From a virus: a stretch of DNA of 63,474 bases. The DNA is taken from the IMG/VR virus record IMGVR_UViG_3300031754_000004, positions 1 through 63,474 of that record, one strand, 5' to 3'. Under the pieces are notes generated by a model that was given only the letters and a program-made list of their open reading frames with translations, was not told the DNA's origin and made no database searches. Made by a program: the position numbers and the translations under genes. This document shows, piece after piece, positions 1-11,151 of this stretch. Numbering within the stretch: the stretch's first letter is position 1; every line of letters begins with the position of its first letter.

Positions 1-1085
1 GACACCTGATTCTGAGATGCAAGGCTGTTTGCGCTGGCGTCATACACCCATGTATGCCGGTTAATCACGTCGGCGTAAGGAACGGAAGTAAGCACGATGT
101 TCTCATACGCGCCCATGCAAACCTTGCTTAAATCTTCGTTCAAGAAATACGAGCTTCGTGCGAGCTCACGGTCAATCCGATAAAGCTGCGTGGTAAGCGC
201 CGAAGACTGGGCCGAATCCAATCGAGTCAGACCGATATTCGAGAACCACCAGAGCAGCCCGGAGACGGCCACAATACTCCGGGGGGCAACACAACCGACC
301 GTCGGGAAAATCTCCGCTTGGAAATTGGGTGTAGCGGGCCAGAGTGTCCGGTTCAGAATCGAGGACTGGAACAAGGTCGTGGTCGTCTTGGTGAAGGCGA
401 GCAGATTGGCATTCGTCAAAATTGTGCCGGGGAGCGCGGCTAACCCCGTACAAACATCGGGCAGCGTGAAGTAATTCACACCACCGAGGGTGTTATACGT
501 CTGTTCCGTAAACCCAAGCGGATTGGCGATGTCCGACGCAAACACGAGATTCTTCTGAGCCACCCATAGGCGCGCGCCGGCCCATGCAATATGGGTTCCC
601 TGCGGCGTAACTCCGACGCCCATAATGGCGGTCAACACACGGCCATCAAAATAAGCCGGTGCATTGATGCCGTCCTGCACCATCAACAAATTGCGAGGCG
701 TGATAAGCTGAATCGAGCCGTCCGCATTATTCTGAGCCGATTGTGTAGCTTGTGCAAAATAAATCTGAGTCGCCAGCGGCGACATCGTGGCTCCCTTGAT
801 TTGGGAAAATTTTCGATACGGGTACGGGGATACATAGCCCACACCGTCCACAAAGGCTACGAGCGCCGGCGTGCCGATAATAGGAGTAAAGGTGTAAAGG
901 CCCTGAAGCCGTCCGGGCGGCAGGGAAAAAAGCCAGTCGAATCCGGGCCGAGTCTGCAAGACGCCGCCGCGATTGAGCATGTTGACCGACCAACCGTAAC
1001 AGCCGGGCGGCAACGAACAAATATCCGAAAGAGAGTCCAGCCCCCTGTCGAACTTAGTGTCTCCGTCTTTAACTGCACCAATCAT
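1..1085 (-). CDS. Tail nozzle / DNA-stabilisation-like protein, 3' end missing
   Basis: The reading frame opens at an ATG at 1085 and stays open to the left edge, so about 361 residues are visible and the C-terminus is missing. The start begins MIGAVKDGDTKFDRG and has GGAGG 12 nt upstream. Near residue 35 it shows NMLNRGGVLQTRPGF, the pattern found near the start of podovirus nozzle and packaged-DNA stabilisation proteins (T7 gp12 and P22 gp10 types). Repeated strand-like stretches such as IAWAGARLWVAQ fit their beta-propeller architecture. It is the last gene of the late block after the putative adaptor, which is where a nozzle gene usually lies. The family call rests on pattern and position only. 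Confidence 0.6.
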   Translation of the reverse strand, partial: MIGAVKDGDTKFDRGLDSLSDICSLPPGCYGWSVNMLNRGGVLQTRPGFDWLFSLPPGRLQGLYTFTPIIGTPALVAFVDGVGYVSPYPYRKFSQIKGATMSPLATQIYFAQATQSAQNNADGSIQLITPRNLLMVQDGINAPAYFDGRVLTAIMGVGVTPQGTHIAWAGARLWVAQKNLVFASDIANPLGFTEQTYNTLGGVNYFTLPDVCTGLAALPGTILTNANLLAFTKTTTTLFQSSILNRTLWPATPNFQAEIFPTVGCVAPRSIVAVSGLLWWFSNIGLTRLDSAQSSALTTQLYRIDRELARSSYFLNEDLSKVCMGAYENIVLTSVPYADVINRHTWVYDASANSLASQNQV

Positions 1086-1086
1086 G

Positions 1087-1356
1087 TTACGCGAATTCCT
1101 CCGCCAGTGAATCAAGCGCTGATTCGCTGGACTCCTCCGGCATCTCTGCCGATAGCCAGCGCAATTCCAAAACGGTCGTCCCGTCCGGTAATTTACGTTT
1201 CTGGAAATCCACCATCATCGAACCGGATGCCGGTAATTTATTAAGCACATCCGGGGAAATCCACACCCACGGATATGCGGCTCCCGGATTAGAAACCGTC
1301 CCCAATGGACAAATCAAAAGCTCCGGGTCTTTCTTTTTAAGTTCGAGAGATGTCAT
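1087..1356 (-). CDS. Small conserved structural-region protein (paralogue of 2863-3270)
   Basis: This 89-residue protein has no recognised function. Its middle (LPASGSMMVDFQ) and its C-terminal tail (ALDSLAEEFA) align by eye with the protein at 2863-3270 (LPESGTMHVKYH, ALDSLALDAK), so the two look like paralogues. The tail motif also occurs in the scaffold protein. Its stop lies 1 nt before the nozzle ATG, and its start overlaps the upstream stop as TAATG, so it is translationally coupled. A small virion or assembly component is the simplest guess. Confidence 0.65.
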   Translation of the reverse strand: MTSLELKKKDPELLICPLGTVSNPGAAYPWVWISPDVLNKLPASGSMMVDFQKRKLPDGTTVLELRWLSAEMPEESSESALDSLAEEFA

Positions 1357-1865
1357 TACACCAACACCTTTGCTCCCTTCTTCAAATTATCCTCTACAAA
1401 AAGTGGTTGGAGATTAGTAAAATGGAAACAGACTTTCTGTTGCTCCGGGTCAGCTAGATTAAAGGCGGCGCACGGCGTTTCGTGGTCTATATTCCACACA
1501 CTACCGTAATTATCCCACGACATTTCCGGCTGAAATTGCGCCTCTAAATGGGATTTTAAGCCGGCCAAATCACAGCCCAAAAGTGATAACGTTGACCCTC
1601 GTTTTTTAAGGCCCTTATTGGTAACTGCATTCCATAAACGGTTACGCAAGACCAAACGAAGGCGAAATGCTAGGTCAATTTGACGACGTTTTTTATGATA
1701 ACGCCCGACCGCGGAACTGGTTTTTTTACGATTCGCTTGAAACCAATTCCGAGCAATTTCGTTCACTTTCGCGCGAAAATGAGTCCTTCGGATTCGTTGA
1801 TAACACTTCGGACACAGTTCCCTCGCCGGGGCAGCGATAGTTGGATGATAGATACAGGTTTTCAT
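1356..1865 (-). CDS. HNH endonuclease (homing type)
   Basis: This 169-residue protein has an N-terminal Cys/His cluster (CIYH, then CPKC) and a basic middle. The C-terminal HNH nuclease module reads WNIDHETPCAAFNL followed by FTNLQPLFVEDNLKKG: DH is the metal/catalytic pair, and the later N and H/N positions complete a beta-beta-alpha-metal fold. Such free-standing enzymes are usually selfish homing nucleases inserted between structural genes. Here it separates the adaptor and nozzle genes and is coupled to both by overlapping start and stop codons. Confidence 0.8.
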   Translation of the reverse strand: MKTCIYHPTIAAPARELCPKCYQRIRRTHFRAKVNEIARNWFQANRKKTSSAVGRYHKKRRQIDLAFRLRLVLRNRLWNAVTNKGLKKRGSTLSLLGCDLAGLKSHLEAQFQPEMSWDNYGSVWNIDHETPCAAFNLADPEQQKVCFHFTNLQPLFVEDNLKKGAKVLV

Positions 1866-2836
1866 TCCATGTAGTCATAACTATCTAACAACGGAGCAGA
1901 ATTGAGAACCTGAATCGGGGCAGCCGTTGGAGGATTAGTAGAAAATTGCTTTTCAGTCATCCACCTGACGGCGGTTGCTTCAAACCCTTCCGCGTCCGCT
2001 AATCCGCCCGGTTCATCATATCGTTTTAGAGCGCGAAGCATCATAAGTACTGCCTGCGGACTGTTGACCGGCAAAATATCATATTTAGAGGTAACTTCCC
2101 AAGTTTTGCGCCGATACCGAATCCGAATCCACGGGACGTGTCGGCCTAATTGAATTCGACGGTATAACGGGAGAGTCTCATTCCCTTGATAAACCCCCAA
2201 AAGAGTCCCACCAATGGTAGAAAGACGAATCGGGCCGCCGGTGATTTGTTTCTGCACGGCGGTAATCCGGCTGAACACCGGAAAGGTTAGCGGCTGGGCG
2301 GCGACATTCTGAAAAACTGGAACCTTCCAACCGTCGCGCCATTTTCCGTCGAGAAGCTGGGTGCGGATTCGATTCTCATTCTGGTCGAATCCATAGACCC
2401 AAAATTCACAATTTACATCGCCCGGTTCAATGCAATAAGCGATTAGCGACTCCGCGCAGGAAAGTTCCCGGTAGGTACACGCATTGTTCAAATCCAACCA
2501 TTCGTATCGAATCTCCGGGCCGTATTCCGAACCGCCCCAATAACCCCAGCCGGTCGAGCCGGGGCCGTTCAAATGGAACTGAAAGAATTCATCGCGTCCA
2601 ATAGCTGGATGTCCGCACATATTGGCCGCAAGAATGGTATCCACTTCCGGTGGGAGAGTGATAATACGGCTGGTTGCACAAATATCAAGCGTTCCCAATA
2701 ACGGGTCAAAATCCCCTTTTTGACAGAGTATCTCGGTTGCATCGGTGATTCGGCGGAAAATGAAATGGTCGTGATTATTCCCGACGATTTTCTTCGCCTC
2801 CTCATAGATATGAATTACTCTAGTCTGTGCTTCCAT
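1862..2836 (-). CDS. Putative tail adaptor / structural protein
   Basis: This 324-residue protein begins MEAQTRVIHIYEEAKKIVGN, a helical start. A beta-rich region with many aromatic residues follows (for example GPGSTGWGYWGG near residue 92), and it ends in a helical tail. It lies between the fibre/glycosyltransferase cluster and the nozzle gene, where podoviruses place the head-tail adaptor or gatekeeper (T7 gp11 type). No catalytic motif is visible. The structural role is inferred from position, size and composition; the family is not proven. Confidence 0.45.
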   Translation of the reverse strand: MEAQTRVIHIYEEAKKIVGNNHDHFIFRRITDATEILCQKGDFDPLLGTLDICATSRIITLPPEVDTILAANMCGHPAIGRDEFFQFHLNGPGSTGWGYWGGSEYGPEIRYEWLDLNNACTYRELSCAESLIAYCIEPGDVNCEFWVYGFDQNENRIRTQLLDGKWRDGWKVPVFQNVAAQPLTFPVFSRITAVQKQITGGPIRLSTIGGTLLGVYQGNETLPLYRRIQLGRHVPWIRIRYRRKTWEVTSKYDILPVNSPQAVLMMLRALKRYDEPGGLADAEGFEATAVRWMTEKQFSTNPPTAAPIQVLNSAPLLDSYDYME

Positions 2837-2862
2837 AGACTACGAAAGATATAGAACACGCT

Positions 2863-3270
2863 TTAGGGCGTGTGCATTCCTATATTCTGACCGACGTAAG
2901 CGCCGCCGGCGGAATTCCCGCCTTTGGAATTCTTCGCGTCAAGCGCCAAACTGTCCAATGCTTCCTCACCGGAGGGTTCGGCCTTGTCTGATTCTGCACT
3001 GACGATGTGATGAATCTTCAACTCAACGCCGTGGGTCTTGGTCTTGCCATCGGAAGAATTCCGGCTCTCGCGCGCGTGAACGTGGTATTTGACGTGCATC
3101 GTCCCGCTCTCCGGGAGCTTGTGCAAATCTTCAAATTGTTTCCCCTCGCCGGACAGATGCAAAGTCGGATAATGAACGGGCATCTTTTTGGTCGGGGCCC
3201 CGGACGATGATTTGACGGATTCTATTGGTGAAAGGGCCTTTTCACGCCGGCCAAGGTGGATGGTTCTCAT
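2863..3270 (-). CDS. Small structural-region protein with ALDSLA tail
   Basis: The start is taken at the ATG at 3270 (MRTIHLGRREKALSPIE), giving 135 residues; an upstream in-frame ATG would add an unlikely hydrophobic lead. The core contains LPESGTMHVKYHVHAR and a charged middle. The end carries GEEALDSLALDAK and then a Gly/Asn-rich tail. It resembles the protein at 1087-1356 in core and tail, and shares the ALDSLA-type motif with the scaffold. This suggests a family of small virion proteins that use a common docking helix. The function is unknown. Confidence 0.6.
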   Translation of the reverse strand: MRTIHLGRREKALSPIESVKSSSGAPTKKMPVHYPTLHLSGEGKQFEDLHKLPESGTMHVKYHVHARESRNSSDGKTKTHGVELKIHHIVSAESDKAEPSGEEALDSLALDAKNSKGGNSAGGAYVGQNIGMHTP

Positions 3271-3329
3271 ATCGTGTGTTCCTGTTACTATTATGGTCGG
3301 AAATCCCCAAATAAGCAACCAAACGGCCC

Positions 3330-4378
3330 TTACTGGCTATTCCATCCTTTTCCCCACAAAAGCTCAAGCCGGTCGAAATATCGTTGGTAGCGCGGAGCCA
3401 CTTTTTTAATTGAGAATTGAGCGATGGCGCGCGCGCGAATTCGTTCCGGGTCGAAAAGCTGCCGTTCCCGGATTGCCCGGATAAATTCACCAAGATACCG
3501 GCACCGATTGCCGGTAATTCCTTCCTCCACCGTTTCCACAAACCCCCCGAAATCGGTCGAGATGACCGGGGTGCCGCATAACTGAGCTTCGACCGCCACG
3601 CATCCGAAGGGTTCGAGATACTGGGTCGGACAGAGTACGGCAGATGCTTTCCCAAGAAAAGTTTTCTTGTCCTTATCCGAGAGGACGCCAAGGTATTCGG
3701 CTCCGTGTGTAACCAAGGATTTGTCTCCGTAGCCGGAGACATAAAGTTTCACTCCGGCTTCCTTGGCGGCAAGGCAGGCCACATTCACCCCTTTGTCTGA
3801 CGTGAGCCGGCCAAGATACGCAACATACGGCTCCTTTTTCTGTTGAAATGGATACTCCTCCTCATCGAAGAAGGCCGGTATCACATCATCGAAATACCGC
3901 CCGTACAAATTTTTTTGCTCGCCGTGAATGAAATGACGCCATGCGGAGCTCTCATACACCCGGTATTTGGAAAAAGTGCCGTGGTAGCCAATCGAGTATT
4001 CCACGAAGAAAAGTTCCGGGAAAGCGTCGGCAATGGGTTTCTGCGAAAGGCCACCAATGGAACAAATCAAATCCCTCGGCTGTTTGCGAGCACGAATCTC
4101 TTTAATGGCAGCCACATTAGCCACCATCCACAACGGATGATTCGCCGCAGGACGTGCGGCGAAAAAGGGTGTTATTCCCAGTAAACGAATCTGTTCGGCT
4201 TTGGAAAATAAAGTGACGAGCTCCGCGCAGGGAGCCTCATTTTCTTCACTGGCGTAAAGGGTGACCTCGTGTCCCAGTCCTTTGAGCATCTTGGCAAACC
4301 GACAGGTCATCACACCAAAATTGTCCAGTGCATATTCCTGAGTAGTCTGCACGTTCGGGGGAGCGAGCAAATGGATTC

Positions 4379-4382
<4 letters not shown>
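3330..4382 (-). CDS. Glycosyltransferase, GT4-like (GT-B fold)
   Basis: This 350-residue protein has the two-domain organisation of retaining GT4 transferases. The C-terminal half has the EX7E motif EPFGCVAVE near residues 257-265, followed by AQLCGTPVISTDFGGFVETV, the nucleotide-sugar binding signature. PYVAYLGRLTSDKGV marks the start of the second Rossmann domain. It is coupled by an ATGA overlap to the GT2-like gene and so lies directly after the collagen-repeat gene. A role in modifying the virion fibre is inferred; modifying host surface sugars is the alternative. Confidence 0.85.
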
Positions 4383-6647
<2,265 letters not shown>

Positions 6648-8186
6648 TTAAATCGGAGGAACGACTTCAATTATGATTTGACCGTTACCGCCATTGCCCC
6701 CAATCGAACCATCATAATCGTAACCTTCACCAACACCGCCGCCACCGCCGCCGCCGGGAGTGTTTCCGTCATTTGCCATTGGTGAACCACCAAGGCCCCC
6801 TTGGCCATCTCGCGCGCACGGGCCGCCCTGCAAAGAATATCCCGGATACCCCGCCAAACCTTCAGTGTACCCCGGCGTAGCTGCGCCGCCAGCACCCGGT
6901 TGAGCTCCTATAGTATTCCCGCCACCGCCACCTTGGCCGGGCAAAGCCGAGACCAAAGTAGCAAAAGGCGAGGCAAAACTTGAGGATTCCCCGACTGCAC
7001 CGGGCCCACCGTGAAAGCCGCCATTTCCCCCGGCCCCGATGTTAAGCGTATAAACTGTTCCCGGAACAACGGTCAGATTCAAAGCCAGTGAATAAGCTCC
7101 GCCTCCGCCGCCTTGCCCGTTGCCGATACCATCTGCGCTGGAAGTGGCTCCGCCGCCTCCCCCACCACCGGCTCCATAACAACGAATGTTCACCAAGGTA
7201 ACACCTGCCGGACAAACCCAGCTATTCGCTCCGGGCTGATTAAACGTCCAGAATTGGTCGGGTTGATTTCCTTGAGCCCCAGTCGGCCCCTGTTGCCCGC
7301 TCGGAAGTAAAAGGCCCCCGGAAGTAATCGTTGTTCCTGCCGGCGCATTGCCGGGAAATAACTGACCGGGCGTGTACGGAAAAAGATTCTCCAAGGTCAG
7401 GGTAATCGCACCAGAATTGAGGGCTTCAATTTGATACCAGCCTCCTACGGAATCCCAAACAATTTCTCCCACTTGATAGGGGAGAACGGAATTCATCTGA
7501 ACTACAACAGTCGCTCCAACCGCTGGTTGAATAAAATTCGCCTTGATGGTTGAAAAAGCGGAAAGCCCGGCTGCGCCCGTTGGCCCCGTGGGGCCGGCTG
7601 GGCCCGCGGGGCCCGTCGGGCCTTGGGGGCCAGTATTCGGCGGAGCGCCCGAAGGTAAAATTTTGGTTCCGACCGGAATATCCGCACCGGCTCCGAGATT
7701 GAACGGAGGCCCGTAGGCATTCTGCACCGTAATCGTCATGTAGTCCGGGTCAATCGCCGTAATGACGTAAAATCCGCCTGTGCTACCCCAAACAAATTCC
7801 CCGACTGCGTAGCACTCGATGGTATCCATGAAAAGAGTAACGGTGCTGAGGAGCGGCGGCTGGGTAGCATCGGCTGTAGTTATTCCGAACGCATTTTGAC
7901 CAGCCAAACCTTGAACCTGCGCCGAAAGAATGCGCGCGAAATAGCAGGCTAAACCTTCATCAGCAATTCGAGGATACCCCGGAATTCCGGCATCAAGATT
8001 ACAAGGAAGTTGCCACGTCCATTTTCCACAACTTTCGGTAACGGTCAACGTGCCGAAAAAAGCTTGGATGAAATTGGCAATGACTGAGGGTAGCGGTTCG
8101 ACCTGCTGACAGGAGCCGCTGGGGCCGGGCCGGCGGTCGCGGTCATGGTCGCAACAACCGAGAAATTGTTCTTCAGAATTACCCAT
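6648..8186 (-). CDS. Fibre/adhesin with collagen segment and glycine-rich tip
   Basis: This 512-residue protein has two similar beta modules (GEFVWGSTGGFYVI and GEIVWDSVGGWYQI). Between them is a short collagen-like run near residues 187-208. The C-terminal half starts at about residue 310 with WVCPAGVTLVNIRCYGAG and is a Gly-rich domain of many GGGGG and GAGGNGG loops. Gly-rich tips of this kind form receptor-binding adhesins in several phages, for example through polyglycine-II packing. It is adjacent to the other collagen fibre and just downstream of the capsid cluster. A receptor-binding role is inferred. Confidence 0.75.
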   Translation of the reverse strand: MGNSEEQFLGCCDHDRDRRPGPSGSCQQVEPLPSVIANFIQAFFGTLTVTESCGKWTWQLPCNLDAGIPGYPRIADEGLACYFARILSAQVQGLAGQNAFGITTADATQPPLLSTVTLFMDTIECYAVGEFVWGSTGGFYVITAIDPDYMTITVQNAYGPPFNLGAGADIPVGTKILPSGAPPNTGPQGPTGPAGPAGPTGPTGAAGLSAFSTIKANFIQPAVGATVVVQMNSVLPYQVGEIVWDSVGGWYQIEALNSGAITLTLENLFPYTPGQLFPGNAPAGTTITSGGLLLPSGQQGPTGAQGNQPDQFWTFNQPGANSWVCPAGVTLVNIRCYGAGGGGGGGATSSADGIGNGQGGGGGAYSLALNLTVVPGTVYTLNIGAGGNGGFHGGPGAVGESSSFASPFATLVSALPGQGGGGGNTIGAQPGAGGAATPGYTEGLAGYPGYSLQGGPCARDGQGGLGGSPMANDGNTPGGGGGGGVGEGYDYDGSIGGNGGNGQIIIEVVPPI

Positions 8187-8187
8187 A

Positions 8188-8451
8188 TTATAGTCTCCAA
8201 AATTGACGGGGCCTGCTGCGCGCGCAGGACGGAGTAGGGCCCGGCGCTCCGACTGTGGCTGAAATTCCTGCGGCGTTCAAACTGGCTGCGACAGCCGTGG
8301 CCGAAACCTCCGGCGGCGGAGTATTTCCCCGAAAGCCAAACGGATAGTGCGGATACCCGCACGGAAAGACGTAGCCGAACGTGAACGGACTGCTGCAAAT
8401 CCCCCGGCGCGCGCCGGTTCTCGGACAAGGATTGACGTTGACAGTGGCCAT
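8188..8451 (-). CDS. Hypothetical protein rich in Pro, Cys and aromatics
   Basis: The start is chosen at the internal ATG at 8451 (MATVNVNPCPRTGARRG), giving 87 residues; the upstream extension overlaps the previous gene. It contains NPCPRTGARRGICSSPFTFG, then a run of FPCGYPHYPFGFRGN and a helical C-terminal part. No known domain is visible. It lies between a coiled-coil membrane protein and the adhesin and may be a small fibre-associated or chaperone component. Confidence 0.5.
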   Translation of the reverse strand: MATVNVNPCPRTGARRGICSSPFTFGYVFPCGYPHYPFGFRGNTPPPEVSATAVAASLNAAGISATVGAPGPTPSCARSRPRQFWRL

Positions 8452-8452
8452 T

Positions 8453-8779
8453 TTATTTTGCCAAAGTGGAAGCCGCAGCATGAACATGGGGAGCCGCCGA
8501 CGGCCACAATTTCGTTATCAGACCGCCAATAACTCCCGAACAAGCGCTGATACCCGTAATAACTTTCCAAGCACCCTTGGATTCAGCACGTTTTTCCTTC
8601 AGAGTTTGAACGCTTTCATAAAGAGGCCGCAGCTTATCAAACGTCGGCAGCGTTGCTAGTTGCACTTTGATGTCCGAAACCCCCGTAAGAATTGTTTTCA
8701 CGTCGCCACGCATATCCTGAAGTTCCTTGACCTGTTCATGGAGAACAGCAACTTGAACACCTAGAGATTGATTTGGCAT
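8453..8779 (-). CDS. Coiled-coil protein with C-terminal membrane segment
   Basis: The start at 8779 (MPNQSLGVQVAVLHEQV) gives 108 residues. An amphipathic coiled coil (residues about 8-65) is followed by ITGISACSGVIGGLITKLW, a probable membrane helix near the C-terminus. This topology resembles XhlA-like accessory lysis proteins, but the position in a tail cluster leaves a virion role open. No catalytic residues are seen. Confidence 0.5.
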   Translation of the reverse strand: MPNQSLGVQVAVLHEQVKELQDMRGDVKTILTGVSDIKVQLATLPTFDKLRPLYESVQTLKEKRAESKGAWKVITGISACSGVIGGLITKLWPSAAPHVHAAASTLAK

Positions 8780-8783
8780 AAAA

Positions 8784-9104
8784 TTAGGGGGCTCCGTTTG
8801 GATATTTAGCAGCCAATTTTCGCAGCATATCGTTGTCAATATCGCCAATCGTAAAAACGCCGTAGTATTGGGCAAGGATTCGCAGCCAATCCCATGCTGT
8901 GTATCCCGGATGGACTTCCTTGTTCCCTGTGACTCGTACAGCCCACAGCCGGAACAATTCCGGGTCGTTGTAGTCGGCGCTCACCATTTTCGGCGAACCG
9001 GCCAAGATGTAGAGCAAGTCATGCCACATCATTCCGGTTCGGAACTTCGAGCCGACCAGAATCCGCAGGTAATCCCAATTTGTATTTCCGCCGTGAAGCG
9101 ACAT
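8784..9104 (-). CDS. Hypothetical protein with two similar WDYLRIL units
   Basis: This 106-residue protein contains two related units: NTNWDYLRILVGSKF near residue 7 and YTAWDWLRILAQYYG near residue 68. A third, weaker unit is MWHDLLYILAGSP. This suggests an internal repeat of a small helical module. It is rich in Trp and Tyr, has no membrane segment and matches no family I recognise. It lies in the capsid-to-fibre operon and is therefore probably expressed late. Confidence 0.5.
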   Translation of the reverse strand: MSLHGGNTNWDYLRILVGSKFRTGMMWHDLLYILAGSPKMVSADYNDPELFRLWAVRVTGNKEVHPGYTAWDWLRILAQYYGVFTIGDIDNDMLRKLAAKYPNGAP

Positions 9105-9110
9105 ACAAAT

Positions 9111-9518
9111 TTACAGCGCCATTAACGCCAAGATTAACTGATTGACCGCCCGCATTTGATGAGCCGGCTCTGCCGCTACATCAATCGAAGCATCATAGAT
9201 ACGTTGAAACGCCAACTGCGCTTGGGCAACGGTTGAATGCACCGTAACGCCCAAAAGCGCCGACCCAATGATATTGGCCTGTTGCTGAGTGAAAGCTGGT
9301 ACGTCGGAATCTCCGAGCGCTGCGGCCTGAATTGCATAAAGCACTTTAGCCGCGGTCGCGTAAGAAACCGTCGGTGAAGCAGACCCCAATATCTGAGCAA
9401 AAAATTTCTTCACAGCCGAAACTTGGCTCGTATTGGAACCTGCTTTGTTGTAAACCGCCTCGCGCAATGCGTTGAGGGCGGTGATTGCCTGCCCCTGAGT
9501 TGAAACTGAATGTGCCAT
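9111..9518 (-). CDS. Ala-rich helical hypothetical protein
   Basis: This 135-residue protein (MAHSVSTQGQAITALNALRE) is almost entirely predicted helix and rich in Ala, Gln and Val. It is the first gene after the terminator that follows the major capsid gene and may encode a small head or tail component. No motif identifies a function. Confidence 0.5.
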   Translation of the reverse strand: MAHSVSTQGQAITALNALREAVYNKAGSNTSQVSAVKKFFAQILGSASPTVSYATAAKVLYAIQAAALGDSDVPAFTQQQANIIGSALLGVTVHSTVAQAQLAFQRIYDASIDVAAEPAHQMRAVNQLILALMAL

Positions 9519-9530
9519 AGTTTACCTTTC

Positions 9531-9570
9531 AAAAAATGGGGGTTGCTCGATTTCAGGTCGAACAACCCCC
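9531..9570 (-). terminator. Rho-independent terminator after the major capsid gene
   Basis: Read on the minus strand, GGGGGTTG pairs with CAACCCCC (9563-9570 with 9538-9545), extended by TCGA/TCGA around a 7-nt loop, and is followed by ATTTTTTG. It lies between the capsid gene and the next late gene and could lower expression downstream of the capsid. Confidence 0.8.
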
Positions 9571-9619
9571 GGCGCTACCCCCTATTTCCCCGCTTGCGCG
9601 AGGAAATCCCTAAGTTAGC

Positions 9620-10933
9620 TTATTGTCCCGTGTTCGGGAGATGTCCCGGCTCAATGCCAGCGGGCGGAGCCGCCGGAGTGAACGCAGGCCCGCTAATCAC
9701 TGAAGCGGTGCTGGACGACAGGGCGACGAGGCCCATATCCGTCTGAGCGCGCTCAAAGATAATCGGGATGATGTGTTGCGGACGCAACGGCTTGTACGCG
9801 CGGGTAATCTGGTACTTATGGAACCCGAAATCGCCCCATGCGTTGTCGTTGTTGTCCTTGACGTAATGCCATTCCAGTTCCCCGCCGTGAAGCTGGGGAG
9901 CGAAACGGAACGTACCCTCGCCGACGTACTGTTCGGGCACCTGCCGTTGGAACGTACCATCCGCGATGAGCACGCCGACTTCATAAGACGCAGCAAGCCA
10001 CGTCTGATTCGGTTCGGCATACGCCGTCAAGTTGGAGGAGTCGGAGACGATAGTGACCGGATTCAGGAAATTCGGTACACCGTTCGTCAACGTGTTGAAC
10101 CGGAGCGGACGCTGCGTCATACCAAAGGCAATGCCGCGATACGCCGGGCTGGATTCAAACGAATACGCCGACACCATGCTTTCGCCGAGCTTGTAATGCC
10201 CGGTCGTCAGAGCAAGAGCCTGACTATTGACACCAGTTTCATTTCGGAAGGCTTCGATAATATCGGAGCCGCCGATGAAACGGAAATGAGGTTGAACCTT
10301 GTCACCTGCCGCGAACATTTCCGCAAACAGGGCTTCCTTCAAATAGCGCGCCCAAGCGTGCAGAGCTTTGAAAGAAAGCTGGGCATTCGGAAGGTCAAGA
10401 CCCGCCCAAGTAATGCCGATGTCGGTTTCAACACCACCGACGGTGATGTTCGCCAAAGGCTGGCCCGCAAAAGCAGTAGCCTTTGTACCGGACTGCAACA
10501 CGAGGTTGGCTTGAATGTCCGCATTGATGTACTGGGTAATCAATTTTCGCAGCGCGTCCTCAGCGGACAGATACGAAGATTTGAATGCACCGAAGCCGTC
10601 CTTGACGGAGACTTTGGGGCCAGTACCGCGTTTTGCCTTCAACTGATAGCTGAAGTCAATCTTGCCGGTACGCTCATTGGTGCCGGAAGTGCCCGCGATT
10701 TGAGTTTGGGGAATGAAAGTCGGCACCGCGAAAGAATCGCCGGGAGCCGCCTGCATTTCTACCGCCGCCACGACGGTATCACCCATTCCACTTTGAAATG
10801 TGCCGCCTTGCAGCACATTGATGTAAGGCGAATTTGCCGCCAAACATTTAGCCACGACGCCGACCAAGCGGTTCGTGTCTTTGACTGCGATTTGGGAAAT
10901 CTCAGCCGGTTCGAGTTGATAATTGTCAGCCAC
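9620..10933 (-). CDS. Major capsid protein (probable HK97 fold)
   Basis: This 437-residue protein begins MADNYQLEPAEISQ. Its length, its beta-rich content and its position directly after a scaffold-like gene fit a major capsid protein. The GTG start at 10933 has a strong GGAGG just upstream. It has its own promoter and is bracketed by two hairpin terminators, so it can be made in excess of its neighbours, as expected for the most abundant virion protein. Assignment is by context and composition; no short signature motif defines the fold. Confidence 0.7.
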   Translation of the reverse strand: MADNYQLEPAEISQIAVKDTNRLVGVVAKCLAANSPYINVLQGGTFQSGMGDTVVAAVEMQAAPGDSFAVPTFIPQTQIAGTSGTNERTGKIDFSYQLKAKRGTGPKVSVKDGFGAFKSSYLSAEDALRKLITQYINADIQANLVLQSGTKATAFAGQPLANITVGGVETDIGITWAGLDLPNAQLSFKALHAWARYLKEALFAEMFAAGDKVQPHFRFIGGSDIIEAFRNETGVNSQALALTTGHYKLGESMVSAYSFESSPAYRGIAFGMTQRPLRFNTLTNGVPNFLNPVTIVSDSSNLTAYAEPNQTWLAASYEVGVLIADGTFQRQVPEQYVGEGTFRFAPQLHGGELEWHYVKDNNDNAWGDFGFHKYQITRAYKPLRPQHIIPIIFERAQTDMGLVALSSSTASVISGPAFTPAAPPAGIEPGHLPNTGQ

Positions 10934-11065
10934 AAAGCCTCCAATGGTTCCGGCAGGTAATCTTAGCCGGTTTTTTGGTTTACTGGTTCCCTCCCGGCCA
11001 CGGAAGAAATAAGGCCCGTCTCGCAGGGAACAACCACGAGGAAGATTTTAGTTCCGGCTGACGGT

Positions 11066-11094
11066 ATTATGGCCTCTCGGAACCTAAAAAGCAA
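11066..11094 (-). promoter_or_regulatory. Promoter for the major capsid gene
   Basis: On the minus strand TTGCTT (11094-11089) and CATAAT (11071-11066) are separated by 17 bp. The predicted start near 11059 gives a leader of about 125 nt before the GTG. This unit has a long leader and a ribosome site, unlike the leaderless units elsewhere in the window. Confidence 0.55.
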
Positions 11095-11100
11095 CTAAAA

Positions 11101-11124
11101 GGCCGCCCCAGTAACGGAGCGGCC
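11101..11124 (-). terminator. Terminator after the scaffold gene
   Basis: Read on the minus strand, GGCCGCTCC pairs with GGGGCGGCC (nine pairs, one G:T) around a 6-nt loop and is followed by TTTTAGTTGCTTTTT. It separates the scaffold gene from the capsid promoter. Confidence 0.8.
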
Positions 11125-11151
11125 AAAAACTGCACAGTTTATGTGACAGCG

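Noticed and set aside
9773-10960. Plus-strand frame of 395 codons opposite the capsid gene
   Set aside because: Antisense to a well-supported gene with its own promoter, ribosome site and terminator.
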